Below are positions 33,784 through 43,274 of a stretch of DNA of 64,000 bases, one piece after another; position 1 is the first letter of the stretch, and each line of letters begins with the position of its first letter. Below the pieces are notes generated by a model. The model was given only the letters and a program-made list of their open reading frames with translations, did not search any database and was not told the DNA's origin. Source of the stretch: Streptomyces sp. SID12501 (GTDB lineage: Bacteria; Actinomycetota; Actinomycetes; Streptomycetales; Streptomycetaceae); contig NZ_JAAGLU010000009.1 of assembly GCF_010550245.1 (NCBI RefSeq), positions 62,001-126,000 on the forward strand. Reading direction: 5' to 3'. The position numbers and the translations under genes were made by a program.

Positions 33784-34659
33784 ATGACGCAGCTTCAGCC
33801 TGCCCACCAGGCCTCCGCCGGCAGCACCAACGCGACGAACGCGCTGTACGGAGGCAAGGGCACCCGCCGCATCACGGTCCGGGACATCACCGCCGCCAAG
33901 GAACGCGGTGAGAAGTGGCCCATGCTCACCGCGTACGACGCGATGACCGCGTCCGTCTTCGACGAGGCCGGTATCCCGGTCATGCTGGTCGGCGACTCGG
34001 CGGGCAACTGTCACCTGGGCTACGAGTCGACGGTACCCGTGACCCTCGACGAGATGACCATGCTCTCGGCGGCGGTCGTCCGCGGTACGAGCCGGGCGCT
34101 GATCGTCGGCGACCTGCCCTTCGGTTCCTACCAGGAGGGCCCGGTGCAGGCGCTGCGCTCGGCGACGCGGCTGGTGAAGGAGGCGGGGGTCGGCGCCGTC
34201 AAGCTGGAGGGCGGCGAGCGCTCGCACCGCCAGATCGAGCTGCTGGTCGAGTCGGGCATCCCGGTGATGGCCCACATCGGTCTGACCCCCCAGTCCGTGA
34301 ACTCCATGGGATACCGGGTCCAGGGGCGCGGCGAGGAGGCCGCGCAGCAGCTGCTGCGGGACGCGAAGGCCGTGCAGGACGCGGGGGCGTTCGCGGTGGT
34401 CCTGGAGCTGGTGCCGGCGGAGCTGGCCGCGGAGGTCACGCGGACGTCGCACATCCCCACGGTGGGGATCGGGGCGGGGGCGGAGACGGACGCGCAGGTG
34501 CTGGTGTGGACGGACATGCTCGGGCTGACCGGGGGGCGGATGCCGAAGTTCGTCAAGCAGTACGCGAATCTGCGTGAGGTCATGGGGAGCGCGGCGAAGG
34601 CGTTCGCGGAGGATGTGACCGGCGGGACGTTCCCGTCGGAGGAGCACTCCGTGCACTGA
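33784..34659 (+). CDS. panB: 3-methyl-2-oxobutanoate hydroxymethyltransferase
   Basis: This 291-aa protein starts at ATG 33784 with GAAGGAG upstream. PanB transfers a hydroxymethyl group from methylene-THF to alpha-ketoisovalerate, the first committed step to pantothenate and CoA. Sequence markers: KWPMLTAYDAMTASVFDEAGIPVMLVGDSAGNCHLGYESTVPVTLDEM (metal Asp in VGDS), GDLPFGSYQEGP, VKLEGGERS, MAHIGLTPQSVNSMGGY-like loop, and catalytic Glu region VLELVPAELA with TVGIGAGAETDAQVLVW. It stands alone, without panC or panD nearby. A good terminator follows. Confidence 0.96.
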   Translation: MTQLQPAHQASAGSTNATNALYGGKGTRRITVRDITAAKERGEKWPMLTAYDAMTASVFDEAGIPVMLVGDSAGNCHLGYESTVPVTLDEMTMLSAAVVRGTSRALIVGDLPFGSYQEGPVQALRSATRLVKEAGVGAVKLEGGERSHRQIELLVESGIPVMAHIGLTPQSVNSMGYRVQGRGEEAAQQLLRDAKAVQDAGAFAVVLELVPAELAAEVTRTSHIPTVGIGAGAETDAQVLVWTDMLGLTGGRMPKFVKQYANLREVMGSAAKAFAEDVTGGTFPSEEHSVH

Positions 34660-34749
34660 GCGTCTGTTGCCCGGCCGTCGCCCGCCTACTGACCGACAAC
34701 TGACCGTCCACCGGGTTCACGGGTCCCACAGAGCCACTGCGGCACGAAA

Positions 34750-34782
34750 GCAGCCCGCCGACTTCCCCCATCGGCGGGCTGC
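34750..34782 (+). terminator. Terminator after panB
   Basis: A perfect 12-bp stem GCAGCCCGCCGA / TCGGCGGGCTGC (34750-34761, 34771-34782) with a 9-nt loop is followed by GGCTTTTGTTT. It can also serve the convergent leftward gene ending at 34814. Confidence 0.88.
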
Positions 34783-34813
34783 GGCTTTTGTTTCCTGGCC
34801 CCCGCCGGCCGGC

Positions 34814-35698
34814 TCAGTCGTCGGTCGCGTCGGAACTGGCCACGACATCGCCGCTGGACGGTACGGACGACACCGAACCGCTGGTGCCGGAACTCGGGTC
34901 GGCGGTGGGACTGGAGCTGGGGACGGGATCAGAACTGGTCTCCGGCGCCTCGCTCGTGTCCGGCGCGGACGAGCTGTCCGTCTGCGGTGCCGTACCGCTG
35001 GACGCGTCCGGGGTGGGCGTCCGGCTGACGGCGGGAGCGGGGGTACCGGCCGTGCCACCGCCCATCGAGGTTCCCCTGCCCGGCTCGCCCTTGACCACGG
35101 CCGCCACCGGCTTGCCCGCGATCAGCTCCACCGAGGTCACCGTGATCATCGCCAGGGCGAACACCAGGCCTGTGGCCAGGGCATATCTCTTCCAACCGAT
35201 GGAGCCGCGGAGGGAGCCCCCGCGGTAGGTGGTGACCGACTCGCCTTCAGAGGGCGCGGAGGACGGGGAGGACGGGGAGGACGGCATCGCGTCAGCAGCC
35301 GTGGCACTTCCCGGTGGCCCGAAAGCCGCCCGAGCGTCCGCGCGCTGTTCCGCCCGCTCCTCCAGCGGCGTACGCGGCATCCCTACCTGCGGCATCCCTA
35401 CCTGCGGCACCCGGCTACGGATTCCCTCGCCCGTCCGTCGGAAGGCGTGCGAGAAGACCGCCGCGCCGGTGGTCGCGCTGGTACTGACCACAGCGGCGCC
35501 GATGATCGTCCCGGTCACCCCCAGCAGGGACGCGAGCACCGCGCCCACCACGGTCGCGAGAGCACTTGCCGCCACCTGCACAACAGTCAGGTCGAGCACC
35601 TTGCGCTTGGGCGCCCGCCCCTCTTCTTCTCCTACTTCTCCTGCTCCTACTTCTTCTCCTGCTTTTCCTTCTGGCCGCTCTTCTCTGCGACTCTCCAT
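34814..35698 (-). CDS. Membrane protein with glycine-zipper-like helix pair and Ser/Thr-rich tail
   Basis: I chose ATG 35698 (MESRREERPEG) because AGGGAG precedes it and longer frames run into the divergent ABC gene. The 294-aa product has a Glu-rich N terminus and two helices of glycine/alanine-rich type (VVQVAASALATVVGAVLASLLGVTGTIIGAAVVSTSATTGAAVF). A repeat QVGMPQVGMP and Ser-Pro linker follow. A further helix (YALATGLVFALAMITVTSVELIAG, about 190-213) leads to a secreted Ser/Pro/Asp-rich tail. No family is recognised beyond similar Streptomyces hypothetical proteins. It may sit in the wall. Confidence 0.65.
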   Translation of the reverse strand: MESRREERPEGKAGEEVGAGEVGEEEGRAPKRKVLDLTVVQVAASALATVVGAVLASLLGVTGTIIGAAVVSTSATTGAAVFSHAFRRTGEGIRSRVPQVGMPQVGMPRTPLEERAEQRADARAAFGPPGSATAADAMPSSPSSPSSAPSEGESVTTYRGGSLRGSIGWKRYALATGLVFALAMITVTSVELIAGKPVAAVVKGEPGRGTSMGGGTAGTPAPAVSRTPTPDASSGTAPQTDSSSAPDTSEAPETSSDPVPSSSPTADPSSGTSGSVSSVPSSGDVVASSDATDD

Positions 35699-35903
35699 CG
35701 ATCTCCCTTGGCAGTTCTGGAGCCGGACATCGGCGCACGAGCGGGACATCACCGGAACGTGAGGCTCCTCAAGCCATGCGGACGGTACTTCGGGACGACT
35801 GCCCAGTCGGCGGCGTTTCATCTGCGCACAGCACTCCTCGTCCCGGCCACGGCTGTCGGTGGTCTGTAGGTGGTTTGTCGGTGGGGGGTGACAGGTTCGG
35901 TTC

Positions 35904-36941
35904 ATGACGCGAATCGACAACCACCCCGCCGACGGGGTCACACATGCCGTTTCCGTGCGGGGGCTGGTCAAGCACTACGGCGAGACCAAGGCGCTGGACG
36001 GCGTCGACCTGGACGTCCGGGAAGGCACCGTACTCGGTGTGCTCGGACCCAACGGCGCCGGCAAGACCACCCTCGTACGCATCCTCTCCACCCTGCTGCA
36101 GCCCGACTCGGGGCACGCGACCGTCGCCGGGTACGACGTCCTGCGCCAGCCCCGGCAGCTGCGGCGGGTGATCGGACTCACCGGGCAGTACGCCTCCGTG
36201 GACGAGAAGCTCCCGGGCTGGGAGAACCTGTACATGATCGGGCGGCTCCTCGACCTGTCCCGCAAGGACGCCCGCACCCGGGCCGACGAACTGCTGGAGC
36301 GGTTCTCGCTCACCGACGCCGCCAAGCGGCCGGCGAGCACGTACTCCGGCGGTATGCGGCGGCGGCTGGACCTGGCCGCCTCGATGATCGGCCAGCCCCA
36401 GGTCCTCTTCCTCGACGAGCCCACCACCGGCCTCGACCCCCGTACCCGCAAGGAGGTCTGGACCGAGGTCAAGCGGATGGTCGGCGACGGGGTGACCGTC
36501 CTGTTGACCACCCAGTACATGGAGGAGGCCGAACACCTCGCCTCCGAGCTGGCCGTCATCGACCGGGGGAAGGTTGTCGCCGGCGGTGCCATCGACGCGC
36601 TGAAGGCGAAGGTCGGCGGCCGTACCCTGCGGATCCGGCCGGCCGACCCCCTGCAACTGCGCCCGCTCGCCCGCGACCTCGACGACCTCGGTATCACCGG
36701 GCTCGCCACCACGGCCGTGGACACCAGGACAGGCAGTGTCCTGGTACCGATCCTGAGCGACGAGCAGCTCACCGCCGTGACCGGCGCGGTCGTCGCGCGC
36801 GGCATCACCATCGCCTCGATCTCCACCGAACTGCCCAGCCTGGACGAGGTGTTCCTGTCCCTCACCGGCCATCGCGCCGGTGCCCCGCAGGACGACGACG
36901 CCAGCGCCCCCGCCGACACCCGAGAGGAGGTCGCCGTATGA
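35904..36941 (+). CDS. DrrA-type ABC exporter ATP-binding subunit
   Basis: This 345-aa protein has Walker A GPNGAGKTTLVRIL (about 48-60), the signature STYSGGMRRRLDLAASMIG (about 148), Walker B QVLFLDEPTTGLDPRTR and the H-loop-equivalent TTQYMEEAEHLA. The C-terminal 110 residues include the DUF4162-like domain of DrrA proteins (TVLVPILSDEQLTAVTGAVVARGITIASISTELPSLDEVFLSLTG). The family powers export of daunorubicin-like drugs or other hydrophobic compounds. The next gene, the permease, overlaps by ATGA. Confidence 0.93.
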   Translation: MTRIDNHPADGVTHAVSVRGLVKHYGETKALDGVDLDVREGTVLGVLGPNGAGKTTLVRILSTLLQPDSGHATVAGYDVLRQPRQLRRVIGLTGQYASVDEKLPGWENLYMIGRLLDLSRKDARTRADELLERFSLTDAAKRPASTYSGGMRRRLDLAASMIGQPQVLFLDEPTTGLDPRTRKEVWTEVKRMVGDGVTVLLTTQYMEEAEHLASELAVIDRGKVVAGGAIDALKAKVGGRTLRIRPADPLQLRPLARDLDDLGITGLATTAVDTRTGSVLVPILSDEQLTAVTGAVVARGITIASISTELPSLDEVFLSLTGHRAGAPQDDDASAPADTREEVAV

Positions 36942-37807
36942 GCGCCGCGACCACAACCGTCAAAGAGATCCACAACGACATCCGCAACGACAACGACAAG
37001 ACCGGCAGGGACGACGTCCAGGCGGACGGCCGGATTCCACTGCGCGCCCATCTGCGCCACACCGGCGCTCTCGTCCGCCGCAACCTGCTGTGGATCAGGC
37101 AGGACCCCGAGTCAATGGCCGACGCGCTGCTGATGCCGATCATCTTCACCCTGCTGTTCGTGTTCGTCTTCGGCGGCTCGATCGGGCAGGCCCTGGGCGG
37201 CGGCCAGGACGGGTACGTGCAGTACGTGATCCCGGGCATGATCGCGATGATGAGCATGACGCTGTCCCAGGGCGTCGGCACCGGGTTCAGCCAGGACTTC
37301 AACTCCGGTGTCATGGACCGCTTCCGGTCCCTGCCGATCGGGCGCGGCTCGGTGCTGTTCGCGAAGATCTCGGTCGAGCTGATCCGGATGCTGTTCGCCA
37401 CCACCGTGCTGATGATCGTCGCCGTCCTGGTCGGTTTCGACATCAACAACTGGGTCGGGCTGTTCGGGGCGGTGGGCCTGGCCACGCTCTTCGCCTCGTC
37501 GATCATGTGGGTGTTCCTCACCCTGGGCGTGATCATGAAGAGCGCGCAGTCCGTACAGGCGATGGGCTTCCTGGTGCTGTTCCCGCTCCAGTTCGGTTCG
37601 TCGATCTTCGCCCCGACGCAGTCGATGCCGGGCTGGCTGCAGGCGTTCACCGACTACAACCCGCTGTCCACGCTCGCGGACGCGGCCCGCGGACTGATGG
37701 TGGGCGGCCCGGTCGCGCACGACCTGTGGGTGACCATCGGATGGTCGGTGGCCATCACGGCGGTGATGGCGCCGGTCGCCATCCACAAGTTCCGTACGAA
37801 GAGCTGA
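36938..37807 (+). CDS. DrrB-type ABC-2 exporter permease
   Basis: This 289-aa protein starts at ATG 36938, overlapping the DrrA-type stop. A charged N terminus precedes an ABC-2 membrane domain with about six helices (LLMPIIFTLLFVFVFGGSI, YVIPGMIAMMSMTLSQGVG, LLFATTVLMIVAVLVGFDI and others). It carries the typical GVMDRFRSLPIGR loop and QFGSSIFAPTQSMPGWLQAFTDYNPLSTLADAARGL near the end. It pairs with the preceding ATPase as an exporter. It is convergent with the AfsR-like regulator, 50 bp away. Confidence 0.92.
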   Translation: MSAATTTVKEIHNDIRNDNDKTGRDDVQADGRIPLRAHLRHTGALVRRNLLWIRQDPESMADALLMPIIFTLLFVFVFGGSIGQALGGGQDGYVQYVIPGMIAMMSMTLSQGVGTGFSQDFNSGVMDRFRSLPIGRGSVLFAKISVELIRMLFATTVLMIVAVLVGFDINNWVGLFGAVGLATLFASSIMWVFLTLGVIMKSAQSVQAMGFLVLFPLQFGSSIFAPTQSMPGWLQAFTDYNPLSTLADAARGLMVGGPVAHDLWVTIGWSVAITAVMAPVAIHKFRTKS

Positions 37808-37857
37808 CAACAGCGGTAAGTCGGTATGTCTGTACGTCTGTGCCGTACGCGTCGATG

Positions 37858-40800
37858 TCAGATGAGGGCGGTCGCCTCCCCCACGGAGAGTCGGCCGCCC
37901 TCCGCGTACGCGGCCTCGTACGCCCCGTCGCCGAGCACGTCACGGACCGCGCGGACGGAGCGGGCGCGGACCTCGCGCTCCATGTGTCCGGAGACATGGC
38001 CGGGCGGCAGCAGGGCGGCGGCGGCGCCCAGGCAGCGGGCGGCATCGTGGGCGCGGCCGGGGTCGAGGCCGACGAGGGCGGCGGCGCCGGTGGTCAGCAA
38101 CGTGGAGCGCATGTGCGGGGCGATGGCGACGGACAGCTCGTCGTCGGCGCGGGTCACCGCCTGTCGCGCCTTGCCGAGGGCCTCCTCGTGGTGCCCTTCC
38201 ACGACATCCAGCCAGGACTCCGTGCCGAGGATGAACGCGTCGAAGACGACGAACGAGGCGGCTCCGAACTCCACGCGCAGCAGCCGGAGTTGCTCGCGCG
38301 CCTCGGAAACCCGGTCGGTGATGCCGAGCCAGGCCGCGAGGAAGAGCCGGGCGGCGGGCATGGCCTCGTTGACCATCCCGTCCGCCTGCTCGATCACCTC
38401 GCGCAGCAGCTGTTCGCCCTCTTCGTTCCGGCCCGCCTCCAGGAACACGTTGCCGAGGCGGGCGGCGAGCACGGCCTTCTGGGAGCGGGCGCCGAGTTGT
38501 TCGGCCAGTTCCATCGCGTCCTGGAAGTCGGTCGCGGCGGCGGCGTACTCGGCCTTGCGTTCATGGGCCTCGCCGCGTGCGGAGAGCGCCTCGGCGGCGC
38601 CCCAGGAGTCACCGAGGCGCAGGAAGATCTCCAGCGACTCGTCGGCGTCGCGGGTCGCGTCACCGGCCCAGTCGCTGCGGTTGGCGAGGATGTTGGCGCG
38701 CAGCTGCAGACAGGCGGCGAGTTCCCACTCGTAGCCGGGTGCCGCGTCACGGCAGGTACGCACGGACTCGCCGGCGATGACGCTGAGCCGCTCCATGTCG
38801 CGGGTGAGCATGACGGCGTAGAACCAGAGGAGACCGGGGAAGCGGCAGGTCTGCGGGGCGCCGGGTTCGTAGACCTGGGTGATGGCGCGCAGTTTCTGTC
38901 GGGACTCCGGTGTCTGCCAGACGTCCAACTCCATGTCCATGGAGGCGAGATGGATGAGGTGGACGCCACGCCGGGCCTCTTCGAGGTGCTCGCCGCGCCA
39001 GGGGGGCGGGGAGTTCGTGCAGCGCTCCCACACGGGCTGGGCCGGGCGGATCGGGAGGGCGAAGGGGTCGGGGCCGAGGTTCATGACCTCCCGGGACCAG
39101 TTGCGGCCGGCGAGGCGCAGATCGCGCATCTGCCAGTACCAGGAGATCGACAGGACGAGGCAGAGCGCCTCCTGTTCGTCCCGTGCGGTGACGGCGTGGC
39201 GAAGGGCGGCGCGGATGTTCTCGCTCTCCCGCCGGAAGACGTCGAGCGCGGCGATCTGGCCGGGCCCGCGCAGCAACGGGTCGGTGGTGCGGGCGAGTTC
39301 GCGGAAGTACGTGAGGTGCGCGCGCTCCGCTTCGGGGCGGACACCTGCCTCGTCGAGGCGCTCACCGGCGTACTCGGCGACGGTCTCCAGGAGCCGGTAG
39401 CGCATCGCACCCGCGCCGTTCTCGTCCGAAGGGGCCGCCACGACAAGGGACTTGTCGACGAGCGAGCCGAGTGCCTCCAGTGCGACGGGCCCGCACACCG
39501 CTTCGGCGGCGGGGAGATCGCAGCCGCCGGCGAAGACGGACAGCCGCCGCAGGACGTCCCGTTCGTCCGCGTCGAGCAGGTCCCAGGACCAGTCGACGAC
39601 GGCCCGCAGGGTCTGCTGGCGGGGCAGGACGGTACGGCTGCCGGAGGTGAGCAGCCGGAAACGGTTGTCGAGCCGGTCGGCGATCTGCCGCAGCGACAGC
39701 ATCCGCAGCCGGGCGGCGGCCAGTTCGATGGCGAGCGGCAGCCCGTCGAGCCGCCGGCAGATCTCGGCGGCGGCCTCCGGATCGTCCTCGACCCGGAACC
39801 CGGGCCGGGCGGCCGCCCCACGGTCGGCGAGCAGCCGTAGCGCGACGGGCTCGGGCAGCGGTTCGACGGGGCGCACCAACTCCCCCGGTACGCCCAGGGG
39901 TTCACGGCTGGTGGCGAGCACGGTGACTCCCGGGCAGCGGGCCAGCAGCTCCGCGACGAGCTGCGCGGCGGCATCGATGACGTGCTCGCAGTTGTCGAGG
40001 AGGATCAGCATCCGCCGGTTCGCGCAGTACTCGGTGAGGCGTACGAGGGGGTCGTCGTGGCGTTCGGCGGAGGCGGCGCGCAGTTCCTCGGCGCCGGCTC
40101 CGCGCAGCACGGTCTCACGGGCGCCGACGGCGGTGAGTACGGCTTCCGGTACGGCGTCCGGGTCGACGACGGGCGCGAGTTCGGCCAGCCACACCCCGTC
40201 CGGCGCGGCATCCCTCGTCCGCTCCCTCGCCCGGTCCCTCGTCCCGCCCCACGTCCGGTCTCCCGCCCCGTCCCATGTCCCGTCCCGCACGGCTTCGGCG
40301 GCCTCCTGCGACAACCGTGTCTTTCCGGCACCGCCGGGCCCGAGCAACGTCACGAGCCGGGCTGTCGCGATGTCCCCCCGGATGGCCTCGATGTCCGCCT
40401 CCCGGCCGACGAAGGAGGTGAGGCGGGCCCGCAGATTGCCCCGGGGCGAGGGTGATGGTGCGGGCGAAGGCCGGGGCGGGGTGCGGGGCGGGTCTTCGGG
40501 TGCGCCGTCCGGACTCAGCAACTCCACGTGCAGCGCCCGCAGTTCGGGACCCGGGTCCGCGCCGAGCCGGTCCGCCAGCAGTCGGCGTACGTCCTCGTAC
40601 GCGGCCAGTGCCTGGGCCTGGCGGCCCGCGTCGCGCAGGGCGCGCAGGCGGAGGGCCTGGAGGGGCTCGTCCAGGGGGTGGCTGTCGCACAGGGCGGTGA
40701 GTTCGGGCAGTGACTGTTCCGCGGCGCCCAGGGCCACGGCGGCGGTGAGGCGGGCGCGGCGCGTGTCCAGGCGGCGGGTCTCCCAGCGGGCCGCCTCGGC

Positions 40801-41226
40801 GGTGCGGTCGGGGAGGTCGGCGAGGGCCGGGCCGTGCCACAGGGCGAGCGCGTCGTCGAGTACGACGGCGGCCTTGGCGGGGTCGCCGTCGGCCAGCGCG
40901 CGCGTGCCCTCGTCGGCGAGCCGCCCGAAGCGGTGCAGGTCGACGTCGTCCGGCGCGGCGCACAACCGGTAGCCGCCCTCGGCCGAGGCGATGCTGTCCG
41001 GGCCGAGCGCCCGGCGCAGCCGGCCGACCAGCGCCTGGAGCGCGGCCGGCGCGTCGGCGGGCGCGTCCCCGTTCCACACCTCCTCCACCAGGACGCCCGC
41101 GGGCACGGTCCGGCCGGGCCGCAGGGCGAACACGGTCAGCAGGGCGCGCAGCCGCGCGCCGCCGACCGGGACGAAGGTGCCGTCGGGACGGAGTGCCTGG
41201 GTGGTGCCGAGGATGCGATAGCGCAC
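37858..41226 (-). CDS. AfsR-like SARP regulator with BTAD, NTPase and TPR domains
   Basis: This 1122-aa protein has an N-terminal OmpR-type winged helix (FVPVGGARLRALLTVFALRPGRTVPAGVLVEEVWNG), then the BTAD (about 95-250; VDLHRFGRLADEGTRALADGDPAKAAVVLDDAL). An NB-ARC/STAND ATPase follows with Walker A LLGPGGAGKTRLS (about 300) and Walker B RMLILLDNCEHV. The C-terminal part is a long TPR array. This is the large SARP/AfsR group, which controls secondary metabolism in Streptomyces. No biosynthetic cluster is adjacent, so it may act pleiotropically, like AfsR, or on the neighbouring ABC exporter. Confidence 0.9.
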   Translation of the reverse strand: MRYRILGTTQALRPDGTFVPVGGARLRALLTVFALRPGRTVPAGVLVEEVWNGDAPADAPAALQALVGRLRRALGPDSIASAEGGYRLCAAPDDVDLHRFGRLADEGTRALADGDPAKAAVVLDDALALWHGPALADLPDRTAEAARWETRRLDTRRARLTAAVALGAAEQSLPELTALCDSHPLDEPLQALRLRALRDAGRQAQALAAYEDVRRLLADRLGADPGPELRALHVELLSPDGAPEDPPRTPPRPSPAPSPSPRGNLRARLTSFVGREADIEAIRGDIATARLVTLLGPGGAGKTRLSQEAAEAVRDGTWDGAGDRTWGGTRDRARERTRDAAPDGVWLAELAPVVDPDAVPEAVLTAVGARETVLRGAGAEELRAASAERHDDPLVRLTEYCANRRMLILLDNCEHVIDAAAQLVAELLARCPGVTVLATSREPLGVPGELVRPVEPLPEPVALRLLADRGAAARPGFRVEDDPEAAAEICRRLDGLPLAIELAAARLRMLSLRQIADRLDNRFRLLTSGSRTVLPRQQTLRAVVDWSWDLLDADERDVLRRLSVFAGGCDLPAAEAVCGPVALEALGSLVDKSLVVAAPSDENGAGAMRYRLLETVAEYAGERLDEAGVRPEAERAHLTYFRELARTTDPLLRGPGQIAALDVFRRESENIRAALRHAVTARDEQEALCLVLSISWYWQMRDLRLAGRNWSREVMNLGPDPFALPIRPAQPVWERCTNSPPPWRGEHLEEARRGVHLIHLASMDMELDVWQTPESRQKLRAITQVYEPGAPQTCRFPGLLWFYAVMLTRDMERLSVIAGESVRTCRDAAPGYEWELAACLQLRANILANRSDWAGDATRDADESLEIFLRLGDSWGAAEALSARGEAHERKAEYAAAATDFQDAMELAEQLGARSQKAVLAARLGNVFLEAGRNEEGEQLLREVIEQADGMVNEAMPAARLFLAAWLGITDRVSEAREQLRLLRVEFGAASFVVFDAFILGTESWLDVVEGHHEEALGKARQAVTRADDELSVAIAPHMRSTLLTTGAAALVGLDPGRAHDAARCLGAAAALLPPGHVSGHMEREVRARSVRAVRDVLGDGAYEAAYAEGGRLSVGEATALI

Positions 41227-41439
41227 GGGCCCATTCTCTCCGGTGAGGGCACCGTGGCGCGCATGGGTTTACCCGCGTGTGAACAGGAACGTGAACAGGG
41301 AGAAGTCCAGGATCTCCGGGAACCTCCAGGAACCTCCGACCCTGGGTGGCGCGTTCTTCACATGGCACGGGTACCGTCGACCCGCCCGCACCAGCCGCGT
41401 ACGGCGTTTCCCGCCGAGTCCCCTCAGGAGTCCCGCCCC

Positions 41440-42237
41440 ATGACCACCGCCACCTCCCGCAACAGCGACCGGCGGATCAGCCCCGTCTTCCTAGGGATTG
41501 TGGCCGTCATGGCGGTCACGGGCTGGGCCACCTGGACCGGGTTCGCTGAAAAGCCCGGTGTCGCCGTGTTCCTGTTCGTGACGGCCGCGTGGATCGTGTC
41601 CCTGTGTCTGCACGAGTACGCGCACGCGCGCACCGCGTTGCACGGGGGCGACATCACCGTGGGGGCCAAGGGGTATCTGAGCCTCAACCCTCTCGCCTAC
41701 ACGCACGCGCTGCTCAGCATCGTGCTGCCGGTGATCTTCGTGATCATGGGCGGGATCGGGCTGCCGGGCGGTGCCGTCTTCATCGAGCGGAACCGTATCC
41801 ACGGCCGTTGGAAGCACAGTCTGATCTCGGCCGCCGGTCCGCTGACGAACATCCTGTTCGCGGCGGTGTGCGCGGCGCCGTTCTGGCTGGGCGCGCTGGA
41901 CGGCGTACCCACGGAGTTCCGGTTCGCGCTCGCCTTCCTGGCCCTGCTCCAGGTCACGGCGGCCATCCTGAACTCCCTGCCGGTGCCCGGTCTCGACGGC
42001 TACGGGGTCATCGAGCCCTGGCTGTCGTACAAGATCAAGCGCCAGGTGGAGCCGTTCGCGCCGTTCGGGCTGCTGTTCGTGTTCGCGGTGCTGTTCATCC
42101 GGCCCGTGAACGCCGCGTTCTTCGACATGATCGACACGGTGCTGCGCGGGCTGGGGATCGGCGAGTTCGAGACGTACTGCGGTCAGGAGCTGTACCGCTT
42201 CTGGCAGGGGACGAACGAGTTCTGCTCGGTCAACTGA
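41440..42237 (+). CDS. Site-2-protease-family (M50) membrane metallopeptidase
   Basis: This 265-aa protein starts at ATG 41440 with CAGGAG upstream. It has six predicted helices. The zinc-binding HEYAH (58-62) lies in VSLCLHEYAHARTALHGGD, and the third ligand region is NSLPVPGLDGYGVIEPW (NxxPxxxLDG). These are the M50B/rhomboid-like S2P signatures. The family cleaves membrane-spanning substrates in signalling or protein turnover. No cognate substrate (for example an anti-sigma factor) is next to it, so the role is open. Confidence 0.88.
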   Translation: MTTATSRNSDRRISPVFLGIVAVMAVTGWATWTGFAEKPGVAVFLFVTAAWIVSLCLHEYAHARTALHGGDITVGAKGYLSLNPLAYTHALLSIVLPVIFVIMGGIGLPGGAVFIERNRIHGRWKHSLISAAGPLTNILFAAVCAAPFWLGALDGVPTEFRFALAFLALLQVTAAILNSLPVPGLDGYGVIEPWLSYKIKRQVEPFAPFGLLFVFAVLFIRPVNAAFFDMIDTVLRGLGIGEFETYCGQELYRFWQGTNEFCSVN

Positions 42238-42243
42238 CGAGCG

Positions 42244-42441
42244 TCAGCTGACGGAGCGGGGGTCTGCGGCCACGGGGGCGGCGGACCGGGCGCGCCGGGC
42301 GTAGTACCAGCACATGTTGGACGACAGCCCGGCCAGCAGTACCCACACGATCCCCAGCAGGTTGCCCTGGACGAAGGACACGACGGCGGCTGCCACGGCC
42401 AGCAGGCAGACGATCAGGGCGTAGACGGCGAGGCGGGGCAT
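42244..42441 (-). CDS. Small two-helix membrane protein
   Basis: ATG 42441 with AGGAG upstream gives 65 aa (MPRLAVYALIVCLLAVAAAVVSF). Two membrane helices are separated by QGNLLG, followed by a basic tail YYARRARSAA. It resembles the small hypothetical membrane proteins scattered in Streptomyces. It is convergent with the M50 gene, with only 6 bp between stops. Function unknown. Confidence 0.65.
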   Translation of the reverse strand: MPRLAVYALIVCLLAVAAAVVSFVQGNLLGIVWVLLAGLSSNMCWYYARRARSAAPVAADPRSVS

Positions 42442-42511
42442 GGGGTGAGCTCCTGTCGGGGACGCCGGTCGGGGGGACACCGGTTCGCGGCGTCCAGTGT
42501 CCCCCATCCGC

Positions 42512-43237
42512 TCAGATGTCGGTGACGCGCAGGCCCGCGTGGGCCTTGTAGCGGCGGTTCACGGAGATCAGGTTGGCGACCAGCGACTCGACCTGGTGGG
42601 CGTTGCGCAGCCGGCCCGAGAAGACCCCGCGCATACCGGGGATACGGCCGGCCAGGGCCTGCACGATCTCCACGTCCGCCCGCTCCTCGCCGAGGACCAT
42701 CACGTCCGTGTCGATCTCCTCGATCGCCGGGTCCTGGAGCAGTACGGCCGACAGGTGGTGGAAGGCGGCCGTGACCCGGGAGTCCGGCAGCAGGGCGGCG
42801 GCCTGTTCGGCGGCGCTGCCCTCCTCCGGCTTCAGCGCGTACGCGCCCTTCTTGTCGAAGCCGAGCGGGTTGACGCAGTCGACGACGAGCTTGCCGGCCA
42901 GTTCCTCGCGCAGGGATTCGAGGGTCTTGCCGTGTCCGTCCCAGGGCACGGCGACGATCACGATGTCGCTGCGGCGCGCGGTCTCGGCGTTGTCGGCGCC
43001 CTCGACACCATGGCCGAGTTCGTCGGCGGCGGCCTGGGCGCGGTCGGCGGCGCGCGACCCGATGATCACCTTCTGTCCGGCCCTGGCGAGCCGGTAGGCG
43101 AGGCCCTTGCCCTGCGGCCCGGTCCCGCCGAGCACGCCGACGACGAGCCCTGAGACGTCGGGAAGGTCCCAGGGGTCCTTGGCGGGAGCCTTCGCGGGGG
43201 TCTCGGCCGGGGTCTGTGCACTGTCGGTAGAGGTCAT
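42512..43237 (-). CDS. npdG: F420H2:NADP+ oxidoreductase
   Basis: This 241-aa protein has an N-terminal Rossmann fold with GVLGGTGPQGKGLAYRLARAGQKVIIGSR (about 34-62), the SDIVIVAVPWDGHGKTLESL segment and VVDCVNPLGFDKKG, all typical of NpdG/FNO. It passes hydride between reduced coenzyme F420 and NADP(H), supplying F420H2 for actinomycete reductases. An Ala/Pro-rich N-terminal tail of about 30 residues is extra. It stands alone; F420 synthesis genes are not in the window. Confidence 0.92.
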   Translation of the reverse strand: MTSTDSAQTPAETPAKAPAKDPWDLPDVSGLVVGVLGGTGPQGKGLAYRLARAGQKVIIGSRAADRAQAAADELGHGVEGADNAETARRSDIVIVAVPWDGHGKTLESLREELAGKLVVDCVNPLGFDKKGAYALKPEEGSAAEQAAALLPDSRVTAAFHHLSAVLLQDPAIEEIDTDVMVLGEERADVEIVQALAGRIPGMRGVFSGRLRNAHQVESLVANLISVNRRYKAHAGLRVTDI

Positions 43238-43274
43238 GGGCCGACTTTACGTCCGTGGCCGCGTAGCCATGAGA

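Noticed and set aside
35595..35700. Pyrimidine-rich CTTCTTCTCCT tract as a regulatory or triplex element
   Set aside because: It is explained by the Glu-rich N terminus encoded on the minus strand.
36880..39840. 986-codon plus-strand frame opposite the AfsR-like gene
   Set aside because: No domains and biased composition; the real genes are DrrB-type on plus and SARP on minus.
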